A DNA stretch of 64,000 nt, taken from Pricia mediterranea. GTDB taxonomy: Bacteria > Bacteroidota > Bacteroidia > Flavobacteriales > Flavobacteriaceae. Location of the stretch: assembly GCF_032248455.1 (NCBI RefSeq), contig NZ_JAVTTP010000001.1:2540501-2604500 (forward strand), read 5' to 3'. Position numbers and translations under genes: made by a program. Position 1 is the stretch's first letter; the number at the start of each line of letters is the position of its first letter. A model generated the notes under the pieces. It did no database searches, was not told the DNA's origin, and saw nothing but the letters and a program-made list of their open reading frames with translations. Shown here piece after piece: positions 8,681-17,940 of this stretch.

Positions 8681-8838
8681 TTAGTTGGTCGATAAGCATG
8701 GGAATCCCCGTCTTTTCAAAAAGATAGATTCACAGCATCCTTCAACTATAGCGTTCTAAAGAACAACTAGGCCTGATAATTTGACGTTTTGAATTCCAAG
8801 CCTGCCTACTTTTCATTATTTTAGCACAAAATCCGTCC

Positions 8839-10035
8839 ATGGGCCTACTCATTTTCTACGCGCTTATCTCCATCTTTTTTTCGTTCTTGTGTTCTGTGCT
8901 GGAGGCGGTGTTGCTAAGCATCAATCCAACCTTCATAAACGTAAAGAAAAAAGAGGGCAAGGCCTACGCTTTAATCTTGGAGGAGCTAAAACGAGATGTG
9001 GATAAGCCTTTGATCGCCATTCTTACCTTAAACACTATAGCACATACTGTAGGTGCTATATTGGTGGGCGTTCAGGCCAAAGTCGCTTATGCGGAACTGT
9101 ACGGTAGTACGCAACGGACTGCTTTCGGGGTAACATTTACCGAAGACCTGATGGTCGGGATTGTTTCGACCATTATGACGATTTTGATTTTGGTCGCATC
9201 CGAAATCATTCCCAAGACTATTGGGGCGACCTATTGGCGCAACCTGTCTAATTTTACCGCAAAAACCTTGAATATCATGGTGCTGGCGCTTAAATACACG
9301 GGATTGTTATGGTTTTTGCAGCTTTTCACCAAGTTGGTCGGTGGCAAGGCCCATGAGGGCAGTGTCTTTAGCCGGGAAGATTTTACGGCCATGACCGAGG
9401 TCGCCCAGGAAGAGGGCGTATTCGAAAAATCGGAATCCACGATAATCAAGAACCTGCTGCGCTTCGATGAGGTGTTGGTAAAAGATGTCATGACACCGAG
9501 GGCGGTGATGAAAATCGCCTCCGAAAAAACGACTATCGGTGAATTTTTTAAGGCCAATCCGAAAATGCGGTTTTCCCGTATCCCTGTCCATGGCGATAAG
9601 CTCGACCATATCGACGGCTTCGTCCTAAAGGATAATATCCTTGAGGAGATGGTCAAGGATAACGGTAATATACCTCTTTCTGAAATTAAACGGGAAATTT
9701 TGGTGACCGAACGAAATACCCCTATCCCCAAACTATTCGATACCCTGGTGAAAAAACGGGAACATGTCGCCCTTGTTGTGGACGAGTACGGCTCGGTAAG
9801 CGGTCTGGTCACCATGGAAGATGTTATCGAGACCCTACTCGGACTGGAAATCATGGACGAAAGTGATAGCGTGGCCGACCTTCAGGAACTAGCCCGAAAA
9901 AATTGGAAGACCCGAGCCCAGCGATCCGGCGTATTGGAATACAACTCCGGTCCCGGACCCATTGCCCCGACCGACGGATCAAATGAGGATGATGATGCCG
10001 ATACAAAAGACACAAAATCCACGAAGCACGATTAA
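8839..10035 (+). CDS. CNNM/CorB-like membrane protein with CBS pair
   Basis: The first 175 residues form a DUF21 transmembrane domain (hydrophobic segments at about 2-22, 58-75, 95-125 and 145-165, with SVLEAVLLSINPTF). A bateman module of two CBS domains follows at about residues 205-340 (VKDVMTPRAVMKIA, RFSRIPVHGD, VALVVDEYGSVSGLVTMEDVIETLLG). The family exports or regulates Mg2+ or other divalent cations. The C-terminal CorC/HlyC domain found in many relatives is absent; the protein ends in an acidic, low-complexity tail. At 398 residues it is shorter than the gliding-associated GldE, so I do not call it that. Confidence 0.85.
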   Translation: MGLLIFYALISIFFSFLCSVLEAVLLSINPTFINVKKKEGKAYALILEELKRDVDKPLIAILTLNTIAHTVGAILVGVQAKVAYAELYGSTQRTAFGVTFTEDLMVGIVSTIMTILILVASEIIPKTIGATYWRNLSNFTAKTLNIMVLALKYTGLLWFLQLFTKLVGGKAHEGSVFSREDFTAMTEVAQEEGVFEKSESTIIKNLLRFDEVLVKDVMTPRAVMKIASEKTTIGEFFKANPKMRFSRIPVHGDKLDHIDGFVLKDNILEEMVKDNGNIPLSEIKREILVTERNTPIPKLFDTLVKKREHVALVVDEYGSVSGLVTMEDVIETLLGLEIMDESDSVADLQELARKNWKTRAQRSGVLEYNSGPGPIAPTDGSNEDDDADTKDTKSTKHD

Positions 10036-10428
10036 TCCGTAACCCTGTCCTGAACCCGGTCGCTTTAAGGTTTTAAACTGTGCAGACAACTTTCAATATC
10101 TTATAATTTCATCTGCTTACCGATCGCTCGGTCTGTTTTTACGCCCCTACGTTCGTTCGCTGTTCTGAGATATCCCTTCATCGATAAATTCGGTGTTTAC
10201 CACTATTCAGCCCGTTCTCGATGGTAGTAGAATAAAAGACTGACCGACCGGAAGGTTGGTTTGGACGTATTGTAGCGATGGTGCCCCATGTTTGAGGATT
10301 GCAACCCCAAGTTTCCAGACCTATCCAAAAATTTTTGAATTTAACGCACAAGCCAATTTCGATTGGATTACTAAAAGTGCTAAAATAGCTTGGTCGTTAC
10401 TATATAAAGTTGCAATTTGTGACACGAT
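10036..10428. other. 393-base gap upstream of hflX
   Basis: No convincing gene. A short stem ACCGA-loop-TCGGT at 10119-10132 is followed by a T-run and could be a weak terminator for the CBS gene. The stretch ends in AT-rich sequence (ACTATATAAAG near 10398) that could include the hflX promoter, but no exact TAnnTTTG is present. Confidence 0.3.
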
Positions 10429-11640
10429 ATGCTTGAGAAACAGACCATAGAACACGAAAAGGCGGTTTTAATCGGAATTATGAACCGCGAACAGAACGAG
10501 GAAAAAGTGACCGAATATCTCGATGAACTCGAGTTCCTGACCTACACGGCTGGAGGTGAAGTCGAAAAACGTTTCGTTCAACGCATGGATCCGCCCGATC
10601 CCAAGACCTTTATCGGGAGCGGTAAAATGAAGGAAGTTGAGAAGTTCGTTAAGGAAAACGACATCGGTTCGGTTATTTTTGACGACGAGCTGAGTCCCGC
10701 CCAGCAACGCAATATCGAGAAGCAGTTGAAGTGCAAAATTTTAGATCGTACAACTCTGATCCTCGATATTTTCGCCCAACGTGCCAAGACCAGCTATGCC
10801 CGTACCCAGGTCGAACTGGCACAATATGAATATCTTTTGCCGAGGTTGACGGGACTTTGGACGCACTTGGAACGGCAGCGCGGAGGTATCGGAATGCGCG
10901 GTCCGGGGGAAACCGAGATCGAGACCGATAGACGTATCGTACGCGATAGGATTTCGTTGCTGAAAAAGAAACTGGCCAAGATAGATAAACAGATGGAGAC
11001 CCAACGCGGCAACCGCGGCAGTTTGGTGCGGGTGGCCTTGGTCGGTTATACGAACGTAGGGAAGTCTACCTTGATGAACGTCATCAGCAAGAGCGATGTC
11101 TTTGCCGAAAACAAGCTTTTTGCTACATTGGATACCACCGTGCGTAAAGTAGTTATCGGAAACCTGCCTTTTCTTTTGACTGATACCGTCGGCTTTATCC
11201 GCAAGCTGCCCACCCAGTTGGTCGAAAGTTTTAAAAGTACTTTAGATGAGGTACGGGAGGCGGACTTGTTGCTTCATGTCGTCGATATTTCGCATCCGCA
11301 GTTCGAGGAGCACATCGATTCCGTAAACAAAATTCTATGCGAAATAGACAGCGCGGATAAGAGTACCATCATGGTGTTCAATAAAATCGATCTTTACAAG
11401 CATGAAACGATAGCCGAGGATGACCTCGTTACCGAAAAGACCGAAAGGCATTTTACCATCGAAGAGTGGAAACGCACCTGGATGCAAAGGGTAGGCGATA
11501 GGGCATTATTTATTTCGGCATTGAATAAAGAGAACCTGGATGAGTTTAAAAAAAGAGTGTACGACGAAGTACGCGATATACATGTCACCCGCTTTCCGTA
11601 TAATGACTTTTTGTATCCGGAGCATCTAGACCAATATTAG
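10429..11640 (+). CDS. hflX: Ribosome-associated GTPase HflX
   Basis: A translation-factor-type GTPase that binds 50S or 70S ribosomes and splits stalled or hibernating ribosomes. The N-terminal HflX domain includes KTFIGSGKMKEVEKFV and DDELSPAQQRNIEKQL, followed by a coiled-coil linker carrying the glycine-rich RGGIGMRGPGETEIETDRR. The G domain has the Walker A GYTNVGKSTLMN, the switch-II DTVGFIRKLP, and NKID. The 403-residue length fits. No hfq is adjacent, unlike in gammaproteobacteria. Confidence 0.96.
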   Translation: MLEKQTIEHEKAVLIGIMNREQNEEKVTEYLDELEFLTYTAGGEVEKRFVQRMDPPDPKTFIGSGKMKEVEKFVKENDIGSVIFDDELSPAQQRNIEKQLKCKILDRTTLILDIFAQRAKTSYARTQVELAQYEYLLPRLTGLWTHLERQRGGIGMRGPGETEIETDRRIVRDRISLLKKKLAKIDKQMETQRGNRGSLVRVALVGYTNVGKSTLMNVISKSDVFAENKLFATLDTTVRKVVIGNLPFLLTDTVGFIRKLPTQLVESFKSTLDEVREADLLLHVVDISHPQFEEHIDSVNKILCEIDSADKSTIMVFNKIDLYKHETIAEDDLVTEKTERHFTIEEWKRTWMQRVGDRALFISALNKENLDEFKKRVYDEVRDIHVTRFPYNDFLYPEHLDQY

Positions 11641-11667
11641 TTTATAGGTTGGTGGGTTTCACCATTT

Positions 11668-11693
11668 ATACAGTAAACAACACCATCTATACA
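11668..11693 (+). promoter_or_regulatory. Direct-repeat regulatory element, copy 1
   Basis: ATACAG (11668-11673), 13 bases, CTATACA (11687-11693). Extended, this is ATTTATACA and ATCTATACA with a 21-base period, meaning 9-base direct repeats separated by 12. It lies 111 bases before the small secreted protein gene at 11805. Two further copies occur at 17578 and 19546, all three within 8 kb of the hybrid two-component regulator. A two-helical-turn spacing suits AraC- or LytTR-type regulators binding as tandem protomers. Confidence 0.6.
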
Positions 11694-11804
11694 AGGTCGT
11701 TTTTTCTAAGCCCGATGACCTGTTAATTTAGTTACAGGTTAGCGAACATTCTAGTGGTAGCCGCAGCAAGGGAATATACTCCAACTGACCAAAAAGCGTA
11801 AATC

Positions 11805-12017
11805 ATGAAAAAGTGTGTTTTGATGTTTACTTTGTGGGTTATGGTGTTGGTCCTTGCCGTCTTAAGCCAAGCGAAGAATACTGCGAAATTCGATCAGGGG
11901 CTAATTGTTAGGGAAGACGCGGCGGAAAATTCCTTGTTGGAGAAAGAAGTTGTGATCGGGGAAAACATGACCGAAAATGCTGTACTAGGGAAAAATCTAC
12001 AGGATAGTATTCGATAG
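11805..12017 (+). CDS. Small secreted protein of unknown function
   Basis: A 70-residue product with a clear signal peptide (MKKCVLMFTLWVMVLVLAVLSQA) and an acidic mature part of about 45 residues with related segments NSLLEKEVVIGENM and NAVLGKNLQD. I do not recognise it. It stands alone, 111 bases downstream of direct-repeat element copy 1 and about 500 bases upstream of the hybrid regulator, so it is a candidate target of that regulator. The C-terminus has no membrane anchor. Confidence 0.6.
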   Translation: MKKCVLMFTLWVMVLVLAVLSQAKNTAKFDQGLIVREDAAENSLLEKEVVIGENMTENAVLGKNLQDSIR

Positions 12018-12512
12018 TGCCAAAATAGTTTCTATGAGTGCCTTCCGATAAATGTTAATGATAGCACAAAATTTCTCATCCATGTATGGTGTTCATTGTG
12101 AATAAATTATGTAATTTTAGAACACTCAATTAACATTATCAAGCTGAGCGCTAGCCTTGAAGATGGAATTTTTGATTTTTGAATTTCTGTGACAGTCGCC
12201 CAGAAAGAGCAAAAAAGTTTTGATTACTATGAGACTGCCATTCCATAAGGTACGGTTCTAGGCATCGCGCTGTACAATTAAGCGTGGTTTTATGCCGCTT
12301 GATGGGACCATTATTGGAACACCTATCCAATTTTTTGGCATCCGGTGATGTGCTCGATTATAGGTTTCGGGGGAACTACCTGAATCAGCATCCTTTGTGG
12401 TAAATATCAATTCTGATACATCGTACGGACCGTACGGATTGGCGGTATCATAGTTTTTACATATACGACTTGGTTAGCGGAGGGAGTTGGAATTCATCCT
12501 ATCCATAAAACC
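12018..12512. other. 495-base gap upstream of the hybrid regulator
   Basis: No intact gene. Between about 12215 and 12390 one plus-strand frame reads as a Trp/Tyr-rich sequence (FDYYETAIP, WDHYWNTYPIFWHP) broken by several stop codons, which may be a decayed membrane protein or chance. At 12422-12439 a nine-base unit CGTACGGAY is tandemly repeated and contains the palindrome GTACGGACCGTAC (12423-12435), shortly before a possible -7 element TAGTTTTT at 12451-12458. Confidence 0.35.
12423..12435. promoter_or_regulatory. Palindrome upstream of the hybrid regulator
   Basis: GTACGGACCGTAC is a perfect 13-base palindrome lying 77 bases before the regulator start and 15 bases before TAGTTTTT, a near match to the -7 consensus. 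It could be an operator controlling the regulator gene. A chance origin cannot be excluded because it also arises from a simple nine-base tandem repeat. Confidence 0.3.
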
Positions 12513-15500
12513 ATGCACCCGACAACAGAGACAACAAAAGGAGTCGTTCTCGTTCTTTTAATGATAGCCTTGGGCGGGGCGCAATCCGTTTTCTCCCAAT
12601 CGCAGGTCAATTTCAGACAGTTATCGGTCAAGGAAGGGCTTTCACAGAATAGCGCCATATCCATAACCCAAGACAGCACCGGTTATCTCTGGATCGCAAC
12701 CCAAGACGGTCTGAACCGATACGACGGGAAAAAGTTCAAAGTCTATCCGTACCGGTTCGTGGACATCACGAAACGCGATTATAGCCATCTCGGAAAGGTC
12801 TATAACGATAGGCAGGGCGGGCTGTGGATAATCCCCATGGACAAAATTCCCCGCAAGTTCGATCCCCTGGGAGACAAGTTCGAGATCCTGCCCCATATTG
12901 ACAATGCCAGCGTAATCTACCAAGGACAAGACGATAACCTGTGGATCGGTACTTATTCCAAAGGACTTTACGTATTGCGGCCCGATGCGGCCCGACCGGA
13001 GAAGGTGCTGCCGTTTTCCGAGGTTGGGGGGACAATCTACAATATCGCCCAAAACAGTGATGCCGTTGTGACATTGGCCACCGACGGGCACCTTGTCGTA
13101 TATTCGCCCGAATCGGAAGAGGCGCTACGGATAGTTCCGAAGACCCGCCACGATACGGCGGAAATAAATTTTAGCGACATCGTTTATGATGCGGCGGGGC
13201 GGCAATGGATCGGGACTTTCGGCGATGGGCTTTATTTTAGGATAAAGAACGACGATAGTTTTTATCGTATCTCCGAACTGCCGTTTACGGATCCACTTAC
13301 CCAGGACCTCAACATTTTGGACTTGCATATCGATTCAAAGAAGCGATTGTGGGTCGCTACCTATGGTCGAGGACTGTACATGATCGATTTCGAAAAAAAC
13401 AGCATCGCACACTTCGGTGCCGAGAAACATAACCCGAAAGCCTTACATTATAACGACATCCTCTGTATTTATGAAGATTACACCGGTACCCTGTGGTTCG
13501 GTACTGATGGGGCGGGAGCAAGCTATTATGATGAATACCTTGAAAAGTTGAACTCCCTCACCAATTACGAAACCCCCGAGAACATCAATATCGACGTGGT
13601 ACGGTCCATTACAGTCGATAAACATGGAATCGTTTGGATTGGTACCTCGGGTAAGGGCCTTACCCGATACGAGCCGGCCACCAATAGTTGGCTCACTTAT
13701 AACGCGGCGTCCGGAAACCGGAATACGATATCCTCCGACCGGGTCATGAGCCTTTGGGCAGATGCAGACAATGATTTGTGGATCGGTACCCAAGGCGGCG
13801 GGCTCGACCTTCTGCTTGCCGATGGGAAGTTCCTGCATTATTCAATCGATACGGATGTTCCGTTGCGGGCCCAGACCATCTGGTGCATTTATAAGGATGA
13901 CGCCGACCGAATTTGGCTGGGTACACGGGAGCAGGGATTGATTCTATTCGATAAGGAAAAAGGAAAAATCGATCGTTTCGTACACCATCCCGATCAAGGG
14001 AATAGCCTTCCGAGCAACAACATACGCGTAATTACCTCAGATGCAAAAGGAAACTTGTGGATAGGCACCGAAACCGATGGAGTTGCCCATTTCGATGTCG
14101 GGAAAAGGACTTTTAAAACCTATAACCGGAAGGATGGCGATTCTCTATCCAGCGACAGGATCAAGTCTCTTTATCATGGGCCTAACGGAATTCTTTGGAT
14201 CGGCACCAATGGCGGCGGACTCGACGCCTTCGATATTAAAAATAAAAGATTCCGCACCTACACCGTCGACCAAGGCCTGGCCAATAACGTTATCTATTCC
14301 ATTTTACCGGACGCCACGGGAAACCTTTGGCTAAGCTCCAACAAGGGTATTACCAAATTCGCTCCCGGCGCAACTTTTGCGGGAGATCCCCAAATCACCA
14401 ACTACACGAATTATGCGGGTCTCGCCACGGAATTCAACACCGGGGCTTCTTATAAAGATCCGGACGGCACCCTTTATTTCGGTGGGTTGGACGGGTTTTA
14501 TTGGTTCAGGCCCGATGAAATTAAGGAAAACACCATGCCGCCCAAGACTACTATCACTGGATTCAGCGTACTCGACGCCCCCCGTTCCCTATCCCGTCGC
14601 CCCGAACTCGATCATGACCAAAACACGGTCTCATTTACCTTTTCGAGCATGCAGTATTCCCTTCCCGAGAAGAACCGGTATCGGTACAAACTGGACAATT
14701 ACGATGAGGATTGGGTGGAAGCGGGCAACGTCAATCTCGCTCGCTATACGCAACTACCGCCGGACGATTACCGATTTCAGGTCAGAAGTAGCAACTACGA
14801 TGGGGTGTGGAGCGAAAATTCCGCAACCTACTCGTTTTCCATTGCACCGCCCTGGTACGCCACCGCCGCTGCCAAATTCGTATACGTCCTGTTGTTGTTG
14901 GCTACCATACTGATGGTATATATGTACCTCAAGTGGCGTTGGCGAATGCAGCTCGATTTGCGGCTAAAGGAGGATGAGACACGGCGATTGCAGCAATTGC
15001 ACGATATGAAATCAAAACTGTATACCGATATATCCCACGAGTTCAGAACGCCGCTAACCTTGATTTCGGGGCCCATCGATGCCAAATTGGGCGAGGATGG
15101 ACTTACTGACACCGAGGTCTCGAATTTTTCGATGATCAAACGCAACACCGACCGCTTGATTGCCCTGGTAGACCAGCTCTTGCACTTGGCAAAGCTCGAA
15201 AGGGGCAAACTGAAACTGAAAATGATGGAAGGCGACCTCGGTCTCTTTTTGGGGATGCTTGCCAGCTCTTTCGAATACCGGGCCTCGCAAAAAAATATGG
15301 ATTACGACATCCAAATCGATCCTTTTGGAAGAGCGTATTACGATGGGGATGCCCTCGAGAAAATCGTGACGAACCTGCTATCAAATGCTTTTAAATATGG
15401 CCGTAACGGGGGAACGTGCCGGTTCGAGGCCTTGAAGAAGAGTGGGAAACTGCAAATAAGAATACGAAATACTGTAGAGGAACCATCTCAAATCGATGTC

Positions 15501-16634
15501 GAGAAGCTGTTCGCCCGTTTTTACCAAAAAGACGAACATGCCGAAGGTGCCGGGGTAGGCCTGTCTTTGGTCAAGGAGCTGGTACAGCTCTATCGAGGCG
15601 AAATCGGTGTTCGGATGGAAGCCGATGACACCATTTTTTTTCATGTTGAACTGCCTCTCGAAATTTCGATGCCCCAAACAAATAATCCAAAAGCTTCCAC
15701 GGACGAAATGGTTCAGGAATGGCCGGAGCGGGAATTTGCCGCTCCCAACGGTGCCTCAAAGAGTTCGAATAAGCCATTCAACGACACGAATAGGTACCCA
15801 GAAGCAGCATCGACGGAAGCCCACTATATTGAGTCCAATGTTGATGAGGTATTCCCACACGCAATTTCCGTAAATGCCGATTCTAACGAACTGCCCCTGA
15901 TTCTTATCGTCGAGGACCATAGCGAGGTTCGAAGCTTCCTAAAATCCGTATGGGCGGAACGATATGGCATTTTGGAAGCTGCGAACGGAGCTGAGGGTAT
16001 CGAAAAGGCCTTGGAAACCGTACCCGACCTGATTATTTCCGATGTACGTATGCCCGAAGCCGACGGCATCGAACTCTGTCGCACCTTAAAATCCGACGGG
16101 CGTACCAGCCACATCCCGATTATTTTGTTGACCGCCGGTACCGATGAAGAACAGGAGATACAGGGGTTGCGGTCAGGTGCCGATGATTTTGTCGTAAAAC
16201 CGTTTAAAATAAACGTTTTGCAAACCCGGGTCGAAAACTTGATAAGGGCCAGAAAGGCTTTGCGCGATCGCTATAGCCAAGAAGTGGTCTTGAAGAGCAA
16301 GGACCTCGCCATAACCCCCACTGATGAGAAATTATTGAACCGGCTTCAAAAGGTGCTTGACGAAAATCTGAACGACTCAGGTTTTAGCGCCAAATCATTC
16401 AGCCATAAAATGGGGATGAGCCGTATGCAGCTACATCGAAAATTGCAGGTTTATACGGGTTTAAGTACAACTGAGTTTATTCGCTCGCAACGTTTGAAAC
16501 AGGCGTTGCACATTCTCAAGACCAGCGATTCCTCGGTTAGCGAGGTAGCCTACACGGTCGGCTTCAATACTCCGTCGTATTTTATCAAATGTTTTAAGGA
16601 AACCTACAAAAAAACCCCGGCGGATTATCTATAA
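12513..16634 (+). CDS. Hybrid two-component system sensor kinase/AraC regulator
   Basis: A one-protein phosphorelay of 1373 residues. In order: signal/first membrane segment (about 10-30), a periplasmic two-bladed beta-propeller sensor with many WIGT/LWIGT repeats (about 40-690), a Y_Y_Y domain (about 700-775), a membrane helix (FVYVLLLLATILMVYMYL), a dimerisation/phosphoacceptor domain with H842 in DISHEFRTPLTLI, an ATPase domain (NLLSNAFKYG, GAGVGLSLVKELV), a linker, a receiver domain with phosphoacceptor D1177 in IISDVRMPEADG and K in VVKPF, and a C-terminal AraC-type helix-turn-helix. Such proteins normally sense glycan fragments and switch on an adjacent polysaccharide locus. Here no SusC/SusD or glycosidase genes adjoin it; the neighbours are small exported proteins and direct-repeat sites. 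Confidence 0.96.
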   Translation: MHPTTETTKGVVLVLLMIALGGAQSVFSQSQVNFRQLSVKEGLSQNSAISITQDSTGYLWIATQDGLNRYDGKKFKVYPYRFVDITKRDYSHLGKVYNDRQGGLWIIPMDKIPRKFDPLGDKFEILPHIDNASVIYQGQDDNLWIGTYSKGLYVLRPDAARPEKVLPFSEVGGTIYNIAQNSDAVVTLATDGHLVVYSPESEEALRIVPKTRHDTAEINFSDIVYDAAGRQWIGTFGDGLYFRIKNDDSFYRISELPFTDPLTQDLNILDLHIDSKKRLWVATYGRGLYMIDFEKNSIAHFGAEKHNPKALHYNDILCIYEDYTGTLWFGTDGAGASYYDEYLEKLNSLTNYETPENINIDVVRSITVDKHGIVWIGTSGKGLTRYEPATNSWLTYNAASGNRNTISSDRVMSLWADADNDLWIGTQGGGLDLLLADGKFLHYSIDTDVPLRAQTIWCIYKDDADRIWLGTREQGLILFDKEKGKIDRFVHHPDQGNSLPSNNIRVITSDAKGNLWIGTETDGVAHFDVGKRTFKTYNRKDGDSLSSDRIKSLYHGPNGILWIGTNGGGLDAFDIKNKRFRTYTVDQGLANNVIYSILPDATGNLWLSSNKGITKFAPGATFAGDPQITNYTNYAGLATEFNTGASYKDPDGTLYFGGLDGFYWFRPDEIKENTMPPKTTITGFSVLDAPRSLSRRPELDHDQNTVSFTFSSMQYSLPEKNRYRYKLDNYDEDWVEAGNVNLARYTQLPPDDYRFQVRSSNYDGVWSENSATYSFSIAPPWYATAAAKFVYVLLLLATILMVYMYLKWRWRMQLDLRLKEDETRRLQQLHDMKSKLYTDISHEFRTPLTLISGPIDAKLGEDGLTDTEVSNFSMIKRNTDRLIALVDQLLHLAKLERGKLKLKMMEGDLGLFLGMLASSFEYRASQKNMDYDIQIDPFGRAYYDGDALEKIVTNLLSNAFKYGRNGGTCRFEALKKSGKLQIRIRNTVEEPSQIDVEKLFARFYQKDEHAEGAGVGLSLVKELVQLYRGEIGVRMEADDTIFFHVELPLEISMPQTNNPKASTDEMVQEWPEREFAAPNGASKSSNKPFNDTNRYPEAASTEAHYIESNVDEVFPHAISVNADSNELPLILIVEDHSEVRSFLKSVWAERYGILEAANGAEGIEKALETVPDLIISDVRMPEADGIELCRTLKSDGRTSHIPIILLTAGTDEEQEIQGLRSGADDFVVKPFKINVLQTRVENLIRARKALRDRYSQEVVLKSKDLAITPTDEKLLNRLQKVLDENLNDSGFSAKSFSHKMGMSRMQLHRKLQVYTGLSTTEFIRSQRLKQALHILKTSDSSVSEVAYTVGFNTPSYFIKCFKETYKKTPADYL

Positions 16635-17134
16635 AGTGCTCCATAGCTGGCGGTAGGGTAGATTTTCAAGTTCACGTTACATCTGTTGCATATATTGGTA
16701 CATATGTGGTATCCGCTATTGCGATTGCTATGTAAATTGTACCTGAAACCTTCTAAAGTCCGGCTTCCCAATCAAATAAGTAGGCGGATAATCCTAAAAT
16801 CCAAACTCCGAACCCAAAACCCGAGAACATGACCACCTTAAAAAAAATCGACCCCGCAACATGGGTGCTTTTCGCAATCTTGATACTGGCGGCCTGGATG
16901 GTAGTGGCCGCTTTGACTTCTCTAGAATTCGCATAAAATCCGCGATGGGTAGTAGATGACATAATATACATTTTAGCAAGACCGATTATACAGCTTGGAG
17001 CTTAAGCTGTTTGCCAAAACTCTCAAAGTTCCGATTAAAAATTGTTTCTACCTGTCGAACAGACCTGAGAATGTGAATTCTGACAGAAGGCCTTATGTTT
17101 ACTTTTTGATGAACGGAACACCTATAGGTAGGAA
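16635..17134. other. Gene-poor segment downstream of the hybrid regulator
   Basis: Contains only one microprotein candidate (16829-16936). A palindrome AGCTTAAGCT within the hairpin ACAGCTT-7-AAGCTGT (16988-17010 region) follows that candidate but lacks a T-run. The rest shows no recognisable gene or repeat. Confidence 0.3.
16829..16936 (+). CDS. Single-helix microprotein candidate (35 residues)
   Basis: ATG to TAA encodes 35 residues: a short basic start (MTTLKKIDPATW) followed by one hydrophobic helix (VLFAILILAAWMVVAALTS) and LEFA. The hydrophobicity pattern is that of a small inner-membrane protein, and the frame begins just after a purine/AAAACCC-rich leader. There is no homology that I recognise and no visible ribosome binding site, so it could be a chance frame. 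It sits in the gene-sparse zone around the hybrid regulator. Confidence 0.35.
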   Translation: MTTLKKIDPATWVLFAILILAAWMVVAALTSLEFA

Positions 17135-17502
17135 ATGAAAAATCTTAAAACGATCATGAAGTCAAAATTCCTGCTTGTCTTGGCCACCTCGCCATTTCTG
17201 TTGACCGGCAGCGCCTGTACTACCGATTCGGAAGCTTGAGACGAAGATTCCGAAGTACGCCCCTGGACCGTGACTATTTGATGAACTCGAACAACCAGTA
17301 TTATGACCTAAAAGTATATCTGTGCAATATGCTTTGTTCGGATACCTTGGTTGCCCAAAACCGGGATATCAATGCGTAGGCAATAAATCCATATTTTAAG
17401 GTCAACCTGCTGTTCGAGGAGGGAAATCGTTAATACAAGTTGGAGAAGTGTGGCACTGCGCAGAACTATTTTCTAAGGTACTGCGAAACGCTAACAACAT
17501 AA
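17135..17502 (+). pseudogene. Decayed lipoprotein gene
   Basis: It begins with an intact lipoprotein signal, MKNLKTIMKSKFLLVLATSP and then FLLTGSACTTDSEA, ending at TGA 17237-17239. Reading on in the same frame gives DEDSEVRPWTVTI before two more stops. A shifted frame from 17281 continues with protein-like sequence (SNNQYYDLKVYLCNMLCSDT, INPYFKVNLLFEEGN, YKLEKCGTAQNYFLRYCETL) interrupted by TAG at 17377 and TAA at 17431, ending at TAA 17500. Stops plus a frameshift within coherent, cysteine-containing sequence indicate an inactivated gene for an exported protein of about 120 residues. The parent family is not recognised. Confidence 0.5.
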
Positions 17503-17940
17503 TCGGAGCAGGAGTTGACCGCATTCGAGATTGGTATTTCGACTAGTACCTAATTAATGTCCTTTCTCGTGCGATCTATACAGGAAAACACGTCATCTAT
17601 ACATTTTTGGTTGAGTGGTCTGTTACAATTATTAATATTTCGAACTTTAGAATATTAAGCAATGATACATCGCATCGACAAAGTCCTTATAAATCCTTGA
17701 GCTACGGTGCGAATCACCAAATCGTTTTACGAGACCATCTAAAGCCATCTCCTATCGAACGATTAAAATCTGTGGGCACCTTTTAACACACCATTTCGAT
17801 TGGCATAAAACCTTACGATCAACTATGATAAATACCTGACCAGATGTATTCCTTGAACAAATAGTCAAATTATCAAGGTCGCTTTCATCGGATTAGGGCT
17901 ATCTTAGGTAAATATTAAGCTAAACCTTTAAAATCAGGAA
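17503..17940. other. Leader region of the DUF4412-like gene
   Basis: No gene longer than a dozen codons. It contains direct-repeat element copy 2 (17578-17603), followed by AT-rich sequence with CTGTTAC and AATATTTCGAACTTTAG that may include a promoter. The element lies 337 bases before the gene at 17941. Confidence 0.35.
17578..17603 (+). promoter_or_regulatory. Direct-repeat regulatory element, copy 2
   Basis: The best copy: ATCTATACA at 17574-17582 and an identical ATCTATACA at 17595-17603, a perfect nine-base direct repeat with a 21-base period. In the common notation it is ATACAG-N13-CTATACA. It lies just downstream of the decayed lipoprotein gene and upstream of the 279-residue exported protein. 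Confidence 0.6.

Noticed and set aside
10256-10450. A 64-codon frame overlapping the hflX start
   Set aside because: No hydrophobic or conserved pattern, overlaps hflX in another frame and lies across its likely promoter.
12092-12117. A fourth copy of the direct-repeat element (CCATGTATGGTGTTC on the plus strand)
   Set aside because: It shares part of a half-site on the reverse strand, but the 21-base period is not kept.
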